Shown piece by piece: positions 55,726 to 64,000 of a DNA stretch of 64,000 nucleotides. The stretch covers positions 2,728,001 to 2,792,000 of the forward strand of contig NC_134161.1 of NCBI RefSeq assembly GCF_033958435.1. Reading direction: 5' to 3'. Numbering within the stretch: the first letter of the stretch is position 1; each line of letters starts with the position of its first letter. Under the pieces are notes generated by a model that saw only the letters and a program-made list of their open reading frames with translations, had not been told where the DNA came from and ran no database searches. The DNA is from Carettochelys insculpta. Taxonomy: Eukaryota; Chordata; Testudines; Carettochelyidae. A program made the translations under genes and the position numbers.

Positions 55726-57939
55726 GTGGTGTTTAGTTTTGTTTACCTTTGGCTTCCGCACCCACACAAGACACCATGGTAGAGAGGCGTGATACTCATC
55801 AGCCAACATGCATATCTCAGCGTTACTGTCTGTTGAGTGATCCTGGCCCTATAACACATGTATACTCTCATTGCTTTCCCTTCTTCATTATAACTCATTC
55901 ATAAGGAATAAAGACAAGATCCTAAATTGTTATTGTATCATCAGTGTACACTGCTGTCCATCTGTCAATTTCCTTATGCATCCGTCTCTCTGTCCATCCA
56001 TCCATCCTCTTATATATTTGTCCGTCTCTTTGTCTACCCTTCAATGGTTTAATACTATGCCCGTGATCTTGGTGCTTGATTGCTGCCTTCTCTTTAGAGT
56101 TCCCTCCCTGCACAACCTCCAATTGCCTCTGCTTTTCTTTCAGGACTCTCTAAATCAACCCTCTAAGCAATCAAGTGCTCGAGTCCAACTCGATCAAAGC
56201 TGACACAATCAATCTGGTTACAGAATGTGCTCTCTCTGAGCTACACCCTGTTGCACTGGCGTGGGCTGGCATGCCAAGAGCTTCACACGGTGTGTACTGG
56301 CAGGAAAGAAATGAGGTCCCATTGAGGATGACAGGGTGGTTTGGAAGAAAAAATGTGCAATTGTTAGGACCTGGTGTTCTACACAGTCTAAAGTCCAGTG
56401 TCTGAGAGATCATTAGGGGCTAGGACCTTAGCCTGTCACTAGTGAAAGGGGGATGGATTTTGTGTGCCTGTCTCAGCTACTAGTGATCACCTGGGTGGGT
56501 GGGGAGGGAGGGACTGCATATAACCACTTGCCAGTGGACACGTACTTCAGAAAGGTTTTTGCTTTCCTGAGTTGTACAAAGTATGTGAGTGCTGCAAAGA
56601 CAGCCACCAATATCTGCCAGTTTGGAAACTGTGGGTCAGATTCAAACCTAGTATTATTGTAGGGAAGTCACTGGACGCACCCCCTTATAGCAGGTCTTGG
56701 GGGTAAGACAAATCAAACTCAGCCTTCCCCATGTGTAAGCTAGACACTAGAGGACCATCAGGAATTTGTTCTATGCTATTCTATTTATATTCTGATACTG
56801 CCCCTGTCACCATGGCATCTGGCACCTGAGTGGTGTTGTAACGCCACTTTGCGGTAATGGGAGTGGGTTTGCCCAGTGGGATTGCCCAACGCAGAAGAGG
56901 TTTTATCAAAGCCTGTTACAATTTCTTTCTTGAGAGTGCCCGAGACCTTACGTAGAATGACCATGTGCTGCTGAGAGACCCTTGTTTTACTGTTACCATG
57001 TCCTCCACCTCAACCTGTTTGTCTGCTTCATCCAGGTTCTGTGCTCTGTTGTTACTGGGGCTAGAAACTCTCAGAGGACAAGGGCTACCTCTTTTTCAAA
57101 AGTGCCCCTAGTGCACCCTGTTCTCTAACAGGAGCCCTCTGATGCTCCCACTACAGATATAAAAACATGCATTTAATGGACTGGGGATTTGTGACTGAAC
57201 AAATCACCTTCTCTCTCCCTGAGCCACCTTAACCTGCTCTGCAAGCAGGGATGATGGTTCTACCACACCTTTAGCAAGCCTGCCCTACTGTAAGCCTCAG
57301 GGCTTTCCAGAACCGCACATTTCTAACCTCTGTTGAAGGGGCTTGAGGGGGCATGTCGGTGACAGGAGTGGGTTCAGGCATTTCAGCAGAGGGATTGGTG
57401 GCAGGAGTATTGAAATGCACCCAAAACTCTCTCTCCTGTAGACAGTTCCTTTCCAAGGCAGATGTAACAGTGATGGATGCAGAGTGAGGAGAAAGTTGAT
57501 CTTTATCCAGAGAGGCTCAATAAAAGTTGGCTCCAAAAAAAGTCAGTGCAGGAGCCTGTCTCCTGCCGCTAAGCAAATGGCTGAAGAGCTTTATTTCTCA
57601 GTAAGTAATCAGAGTAGGATAAACCCACCAGTGTCTGGTCTGCCAGCTGGGAATTGAGCTGTCTGTGATTGGAGGGAGAATGCTCATCAGCTATTATCTG
57701 GTCCTACATTGTCTAAAAGAAAAGAACCTGCAGACCTTAGAAGTTCCTGTTATAAGCACTTAGACACCTTATTAAACACCTCACATCTGTGTTGATGAGA
57801 GCTTCAGCAGTTGCTGAGAGCTGTCTCGGCCAGTGAAGGTCAGACTGCTGGAGACACACGTATCTGTTCATTAATTTAAAAATATGGAAAAGTTGATCTG
57901 CTCCCAGCACAGTGTCAGCGTAGAGCCAGTCCCTGGGAG
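55726..57939. other. Unannotated DNA
   Basis: No gene recognised; 55975-56035 is a loose TCCATCCATCC-type pyrimidine-rich tract. Confidence 0.45.
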
Positions 57940-58200
57940 TTTGTGCTATGTGGAGACACAGGCACACACAGACCTAGGATGTGCGGAGAGATATGGGCAA
58001 AAAGGAAACATGCTGAGACTGACATAGATACAGACAGAGATACTAAGACACAGTCCCACCCATACAAAAGAGTCAAATGGATAAAAATACACATGGCAAC
58101 AGGCACAGAAGACCTGCTCAGAATGACTAAGCCATACTCAGTGATTAAGCACGCGGGGACGGACAGACATCTATAGCAAGTACAGGCTGTCACAGACACA
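57940..58200. repeat. Degenerate CA/GA-rich tract
   Basis: Words such as GAGACACAGGCACACACAGA, ACATAGATACAGACAGAG and AAATACACATGGCAACAGG recur irregularly. Composition explains the overlapping frames on both strands. Confidence 0.5.
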
Positions 58201-58585
58201 GTTAGGTTCACACCATGGCAGCATACTGGTTCTGGTTTTTTTTCTCCCAGATATCTCAAAGATTTGCTGAAGTGAACTCAAGCAGTGGCTGACCTCTCTC
58301 CAGAGGCCTGACTTTCATTAAACACTGACCATGGAACAGGGCTCCCTTTTACTACAAGATGAATCTGGTGGAAAGGCTCATCAGTGAGAAACATGGCACA
58401 GTCTTGGATGTGCTAATGTTCATGCTCTGTAATTTCACACATTACACAAAGCACCTGTCTTATTCATTTCAGGACAGGTTCCTGCTGTGTCCTCCATCTT
58501 TGTGCCAAAAGGGGGAAACCCCTTTCTATCGTCCCAAAGGTGTTTCCTGCTGGAGGATGAGCTCATAATCAGTGTGTTGGTCTGG

Positions 58586-58587
<2 letters not shown>

Positions 58588-58623
<36 letters not shown>
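58588..58623. repeat. CA dinucleotide microsatellite
   Basis: About 17 perfect CA units following GGGCG; the unbroken length suggests it is polymorphic. Confidence 0.97.
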
Positions 58624-58625
<2 letters not shown>

Positions 58626-59519
58626 TCTACTCCCCCTCCTAACTCTCAGCTTCAGGAAATAAGGATTTGAATCGTCTGGAGTAATGAGGCACCAGTATCC
58701 ACTGTTAAGCGAGCCCTAACCTCTGAAAGGGCAAAGGAAGCAATTTAGAGAGACATCTTTTTCAGGTATATTGACCACTCCGTGGTGTACTTCTACAGGA
58801 TACGGGCGCTCAAGGCGCAAGTCCTTGCCCTCACTGATAACACTGTATTCCAGGAGTCGTTCCACTGACGTTAATTGTCAGGGCCAGATTTTGAGAACCG
58901 AATCCGTTTTCGTTTGGGAGGGCCTCACTGAACTCAGCAGGGTCATTTGCAAAGTGAAGCGCTATTCAGCCTGTCCCAGGGCTCCAGAATTTAGCCCCAG
59001 TGATTTAATTGCCTGGCTGAGATCAGTTCCTGTAGGCCTGAGTCGGCCCCTTGCTGTCCACCTCACAGAGGCCATAGGTTGCTAGGGGCAAATATTGAAC
59101 AGAGAACTTCTCGCCCCCTTCGCCTTCTGTCAGATCCCTGGCCATTTATTGGCTGTTGACAAGCTGGAGGTGCCAGTATTTTGTTTTAACTCTGCTTCCC
59201 ACCCAGCACAGTCTTTGCAATGGCAGCTTCTGTGGAGGAGCCCAAAGTGGGCTGGTATCAGAGCTGGAAATGGAACTTTTGAGTCTTTCAGCCCCTACAT
59301 GAGCTCTGTCTTATCTGGGTAACACTGCTCTGGGAATGCGGTTTTCCTCACTACTAAAAATGTTGTTTGATTTTTTTCATCAAAAGGCTTTGGTTTCCTG
59401 GCGCCATGCTGAACATTTTCTATGGAAACAGACATTCGGACACGACCCTGTCTGCATTGTACAAAAAGCCATTTTTCATTTAAATACAGTCACAACTGGA
59501 AATTTTTGATCCACTCTCC
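58624..59519. other. Unannotated DNA
   Basis: No gene recognised. Confidence 0.45.
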
Positions 59520-59690
59520 TTCTATTCTTTCTTCCAATTTCCCCCTCCATATAGCTCAGCTCCCCTTAATTTCTCTGCAGAGCACTTCCCCCCTGCTCAG
59601 TCTACATCCTTCTTAAAAACTCATCTCGGTCTATGGGTCTGTCAATCTATCCTCAGGACAAGACCCATTCCTCCTTGTGCCTTCAGAACA
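59520..59690 (+). mobile_element. Possible fragment of ancient amniote repeat
   Basis: The words CATCCTTCTTAAAAACTCAT and CAGGACAAGACCCATTCCTC resemble the CTCCTTAAAACTCACCT region of the repeat at 52.2 kb. Weak. Confidence 0.3.
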
Positions 59691-60019
59691 TGGCTGCTGC
59701 AGCTGGGGGCTGCTACAAACGTGATCATTACAGTATGGAATGGAAAGCGACATAGCTGTTCAAAATATTCGTCCCTCCCTGCCCCGTTATTGAAATAAAC
59801 ATTTGTCCAGCTGGTCTGCAGTTAAGTAACATGGCAGTTGCTCAGTACTGTTGAATGATTTATAGGGCTTCTGACCATGCACGCAGAGGATGACATTTTA
59901 AATCGCATCTGCCTTTTGTTTATAGTCAGGAATTGAATGATCCTGTTTTGACACACACATCACTTGGTGGTTGAATCACTTTTCCAGATGGGCTCAAGGA
60001 ATAGAGTTGTTATCTATCT

Positions 60020-60260
60020 GTATTATTTGTGTTGCAGTACAACAGATGCCCTGTCTGAGCTTGAGGCCCCATTGTGAAGGGCTCTGCACAAACACAAGGA
60101 AGGAAATAGCCCTCTCCTTCAGGGGCTTTCAGCTGAAGTTGAGAAGACAGGCCCAGGCTGGGAGTGGAAACAGTCACTGAGCCACAGTCACATAGCTTGG
60201 CCAGGTGCAGCACCTGGATTACGACTCAACTCTCATCAGACCTGCTGCCTTTCAGAGCAG
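60020..60260 (-). mobile_element. Ancient amniote repeat fragment
   Basis: Reads TATTATTTGTGTTGCAGTAC, TTGAGGCCCCATTGTGAAGG, GCTCTGCACAAACACAAGGA, the inverse of the repeat end at 52.45 kb. MIR-like sequence follows (CATAGCTTGGCCAGGTGCAG). Confidence 0.55.
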
Positions 60261-60654
60261 CTGCGAGAAGAAGCAGGATGGTTGGGGTCCTGTCACTCAT
60301 TAAACCAGTCAGCACTGCTGGAGGGAGCTGGAAAGACACTGAAAACCTGAAATAGGGACAAATGTTGCCTCCGTTCTTTCTCCACCCTCATCCCAGGTAC
60401 AGGGCACCCCAGAAGTGCAAAAGGTTCTGCCATGGTAGGGGAAAACCTAGGCAGAGGCCACTTTGAGGATCCTACCAGGGCATCTATGTGTGTCTGGACT
60501 CCCTGCACCCAAGAGCAAAGGGGGTGAGATTGGAGAACCCATGTCTATACAGATCTGTGGGCCATTTTCCATAAGGAAGGCTGCACCATTATGCTGCAGC
60601 CTGTGAGAAGGGGTAAGCTGGTGGACAAACTCCCCAGCCAGGGAAGGTGGAGCA
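60261..60654. other. Unannotated DNA
   Basis: Nothing recognised. Confidence 0.45.
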
Positions 60655-60842
60655 AAAACTGGAGTGTGTTACTGAGAGAGGTGGTGGAGTCTCCATCCCT
60701 AGAGGTTTTTAAGTCCCGGCTTGACACAGTCCTGGCTGGGATGATGTAGTTGGGTTTGATCCTGCTTTGGGCAGGGGCAGGGCTAGATGACCTCCTGAGG
60801 TCCCTTCCATCCCTGGGATTCTATGATTCTATCATTCTATGA
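60655..60842 (+). mobile_element. CR1: CR1 3' end fragment
   Basis: Reads GAGAGAGGTGGTGGAGTCTC, CATCCCTAGAGGTTTTTAAG, GGGCTAGATGACCTCCTGAG and closes with ATTCTATGATTCTATCATTC. Same subfamily as the 14 kb and 30 kb copies. Confidence 0.92.
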
Positions 60843-62819
60843 AAGCTTCCAACAAAGGCTCGCTCCCAGCTGCTTCCCCCAGGACTGCCTGTAATTTCAA
60901 ACTCAAGTGAATAAGCTCAAACTACTGGGAACTCACACTTAACGACTCTCCCAGCTCCTGCCTGCTGAGGTGGGGGGAGGGGACTCCCATCCCACCTGCC
61001 CTGTGGAGATCCACCCTAGGGTTATCTGCCCCTCCCCCTCTCCTATCTGGTTTGTGGGGACTCTGAAGTTTACCACATAGCACCTAGTTCTCTGAGCAGT
61101 GTGGGCAGCTTCCCAGCTGTATCCGGGGAAGGCCCAGCTTATGCATACCTGGCTCGTGTTCTTCACTGAAGCCATTTGTGGCAGAGGTTGCAGAGCGTGT
61201 GGTTGTAGCTTCTGTGTGTCGGCTTCACCACAGCCTGTTTGACAGGAGACTCTAGCTTCTCCTCTGCTTGTTCCACCCTGAGGGTCACAGCGAAGGGCTC
61301 CTGCATCGCTCCATCATCAGTTTCTCCCCGTACGCATAGAGCTGGACAGATGCGGAGTCTCGGCATGCTGCTGCTTGGTGTGGGCGATGGAGTCCCAGTG
61401 CCTGTCACGCTGCACTCCCTCCCTTCTCATTCCCCCCCGCTTCCCCGCTCTGCACCTCAAACCAGTGTGCCTCTGCCTTTATCCTCAGCATTGTGCAAGC
61501 TCCGCTCCTTGCCGTCAGTAATCCATCCGTCTCGGCGGAGCCTGTCTGAGCCACACGCCCCACAGGCTAGGTGGTAGATGAGTGCTGACCTTTGCCGCTC
61601 ACAGCATGGAACCTCATAAACAAGCCCTTCACCCTTAATGCAGCCACTGCTGCCGCCAAGGGAGTCAGGCCCTGGGATTTTCAAGTGCTGTCTTTCAGGG
61701 GAGCAAACATGCAAATCCCCCCTCCCCCCGGATGGGCTCCCCCAGTCCCCATGCCATGTGGGGAGGTAACTCACACTGAGCATTTTCCCGCCAGGGTCTA
61801 GGCTTTCAGATGAAAACTGCTGTCAAGTGAGGAATGGGAGGCTGCTCAGGCAGGTGGCTGCAGTCTGTTTGTGACAACTCTGCGAGAGAACAGAGCATAT
61901 CTGATGGCGGGGGCGAGTCAGGGAGGGTGTGTTGAACAATCTCCGAGTGCTGCTGGGAGGAGAATTGGAGCAAGGGAAGTACTTTGGCAACTGGGACGAA
62001 AGACAGGATATCTCCCAACCTGCATGAGGATTTGAGCATTCTGAGCATTGCTTTGGCGGGTGGGCAGCAAGTGAAAGCTTCTGCTGAAGAAGCTGCTGGG
62101 ACATGGCTGGCCATGCCTTTGGGAAAAGGCAGTGTGTGTTTTCTAGGCCGTTGGGTTCAGCAGTGAGGGTGAGAAAGAAAGAGGGGGAAACGAATGGGGT
62201 GCACAGAGCAACCTCTCCGGCTAGGCAACCACAGGTAAAGAAGACCCCAGCTACACAAGCTGCATGTTAAGAGGCTCTGCAGGGCCTCAGTCTGAGGGAT
62301 GAAAAAACGCCCTCCCTCCACCCTCAAAAGTGTTGAACAAGCTGCCTGCAAAGTGCTGCCCTGGGGGCCTGAGGCTGCTCCCCCTTCCCTCTCCCTTGTT
62401 CCACAGTGATGAATGGGATTGTTGCCCACGTGAGAGCTGCTCACAAATCTCTGGTTCCTCAGGGTGTTCCGGATTCGCCGCCTGACCATGTTACTGCCGC
62501 GGCTGCCATCGATCATGCTTAAGCGTGGTGCTGATCTTGGTGGAGGCCCCTCTGGCGGGTCAGTATTTAGCTGGCTAATATGCGTATATACTGAAAAAGT
62601 GCTCCAGGAAAAGAGCAAAAATCAACCTCCACATAAGGGAAGAGGATATCTGTGCAGCTGCTGCCTTTATCTGTGCCCTTGACCCCAACAGTGGCGGTTC
62701 TGGAACAGGTGTGAACGAGCCCTGTTCTGGTGGCCAGTGGGGATGCACAGCCCTGGAGTAACTCTATAACTGATAAGGTTGGAAGGACACCTGTCCGCTT
62801 CTGTTTCCTGCTGCTGCGA
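60843..62819. other. Unannotated DNA
   Basis: No gene recognised. Frames on both strands at 61163-61577 and 61806-62114 overlap each other and show no domain. Confidence 0.45.
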
Positions 62820-63385
62820 CTGGATTGGGAATGGGAAGTGACTATCTCGGAAGGAGCACTACAGAAAGGGATTTATGGGTCATAGTGGACCACAAATGAG
62901 TCAACAATGTGATGCTGTTGCAAAGAAAGCAAACAAGATTCTGGGATGCATTAACAGGAGTGTTGTGAGCAAGACATGAGAAGTCATTCTTCCGCTCTAC
63001 TCAGCACTGATTAGACCTTGATTGGAGTATTGTGTCCAGTTCTGGGCACCACATTTTAAGACAGATGTGGAGAAACTGAAGAAAGTCCAGAGAAGAGCAA
63101 CAAGACTGATTAAAGGTGTAGAGAACATGAGGGAAGACTGAAAGAACTGGGCTTGTTTAGTTTAGAAAAGAGACAACAAGAAAATTGAAAAGAGGGGACA
63201 CGATAGCGGTTTTCAAGTACCTCAAAGAGGGTTACAAGGAGGAGGGAAAAAAATGTTCTCCCTGGCTTCTGAGGCTAGGACAAGAAGTAATGGATTTAAA
63301 CTGCAGCAAGAGAGGTTTAGGTTGAACATTCGGAAAAACTGCCTAGCTGTCAGGGTGGTTAAACACTGGAATAAATTACCTGGGG

Positions 63386-63783
63386 AAAAGCAGTCCAGTA
63401 GCACTTTAAAGACTAACAAAATAATTTATTAGGTGAGCTTTCGTGGGACAGACCCACTTCTTCAGATCGTAGCCATACCAGAACTGACTCAATAGTTAAG
63501 GCACAGAGAACCAAAAATAGTAATCAGGGTTGACAAATCAGAAAAATTATAATCAAGGTGAGCAAATCAGACAGCAGAGGGGTGGGGGCGGTGTCAAGAA
63601 TTAGATAAAGCAAAGTATGTTAAAGAGTCCTTATAATGAGTTCGAAAATTGCCATCATTATAGGGACTCTTACATACTTTGCTTTATCTAATTCTTGACT
63701 TCTGCCCCTCTGCTCTTTGAAGAGCGCTATGGGACTGCTTTTTAGTTTTGATAGTATATAGACTAGTGTGGCTATCTCTCTGC
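63386..63783 (-). mobile_element. Palindromic element inserted into CR1
   Basis: Flanked by TACCTGGGG (63377-63385) and TACCTAGGG (63784-63792), a target duplication of about nine bases within CR1 sequence. The left part reads AGCAGTCCAGTAGCACTTTA, AAGACTAAC, AGCTTTCGTGGGACAGACCC. The other end, inverted, reads GTAGCAGAGAGATAGCCACA. It is the same family as 9795-9838 and 49858-50070. No coding frame; superfamily not assigned. Confidence 0.8.
63593..63699. repeat. Near-perfect hairpin, arms of about 46 bp
   Basis: Left arm 63593-63639 (GTCAAGAATTAGATAAAGCA...) and right arm 63655-63699 are inverted copies with two or three differences around a 15-base loop. Weaker symmetry continues outward through AGCAGAGGGG on both sides. 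It lies inside the palindromic element. Confidence 0.92.
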
Positions 63784-64000
63784 TACCTAGGGAGGCTGTG
63801 GAATGTCCATAGCTGGAGATTTTGAAGAGCAGGTTAGATACACTCCTCTCGTGGATGGTCTAGATGGTGCTTGGTCCTGCTGTGGGGGCAGGGGACTGGA
63901 CTGGATGACCTCTCAAGGTTCTTTCCAGTTCTAGTGTTCTCTGATTCTAAGACAGCCCTTGCACAGCAGAGGGTGGTTTCATCTTCCTCTGTGGGATGTG

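Larger units (their letters stand above)
62820..63950 (+). mobile_element. CR1: CR1-type LINE 3' part, split by an insertion
   Basis: Starts in the C-terminal coding block (GGATTTATGGGTCATAGTGG, then CTGATTAGACCTTGATTGGA and TTCTGGGCACCACATTTTAA). It continues to AACACTGGAATAAATTACCT, is interrupted at 63386-63783, and resumes GGGAGGCTGTGGAATGTCCA. It ends GGACTGGATGACCTCTCAAG and TTCTCTGATTC. Stops and shifts throughout. Confidence 0.9.

Noticed and set aside
58588..58623. Short frame over the CA repeat with Cys-Val alternation
   Set aside because: It is a translation of a simple CA repeat and has no coding meaning.
61163..61577. Overlapping frames on both strands, possible exon
   Set aside because: No recognisable protein family; two opposing open frames suggest composition and not coding.

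Overview
This window looks like vertebrate nuclear DNA from a non-avian reptile, most likely a turtle. The evidence is the mix of CR1-type LINE copies, old MIR-type SINEs, a tRNA-derived SINE with a CR1-like tail (the kind known from cryptodiran turtles), and several DNA-transposon families with termini such as GTCTACACGTGCAC. No bacterial, plasmid or viral gene organisation is present. I found no convincing protein-coding host gene. Every long open frame is either a decayed retrotransposon reverse transcriptase or a chance frame inside a repeat. The window is best read as intergenic or deep-intronic DNA. Family names rest on recognition of motifs by eye, not on a database search.

Layout. 1-4.06 kb: no recognisable gene or repeat. 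4.06-9.85 kb: CR1 fragments, a TA-flanked MITE, a tRNA-SINE, a MIR, and a LINE remnant ending in a C2HC zinc-finger frame. 10.06-12.31 kb: a composite DNA element bounded by related termini. 12.59-12.93 kb: a hAT-like MITE. 14.29-16.08 kb: a long CR1 copy with a 360-codon reverse transcriptase remnant. 17.93-18.9 kb: a CR1-like LINE in minus orientation with an unbroken C-terminal frame. 22.2, 42.0 and 50.9 kb: three copies of a CpG-rich DNA element of about 700 bp; the first two are almost identical. 27.6-28.15 kb: a MIR split by a CR1. 30.1-32.35 kb: a second long CR1. 37.15-39.18 kb: a minus-strand CR1 carrying a three-level nest of insertions, including a near-perfect foldback of 457 bp; a second copy of one nested unit at 39.47 kb gives the unoccupied reference. 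47-49 kb: more CR1 3' ends. 53.5-54.5 kb: an AT-rich block without recognisable repeats, followed by a 52-bp-arm inverted repeat. 55-61 kb: CR1 and SINE fragments and a CA microsatellite. 62.8-63.95 kb: a CR1 split by a palindromic element with a visible target-site duplication.

Nothing here acts as an operon or pathway. The biology is transposon ecology: a CR1 lineage sharing a lost catalytic aspartate, recent movement of a Harbinger-like nonautonomous family, and nested insertions that give a relative order of events.
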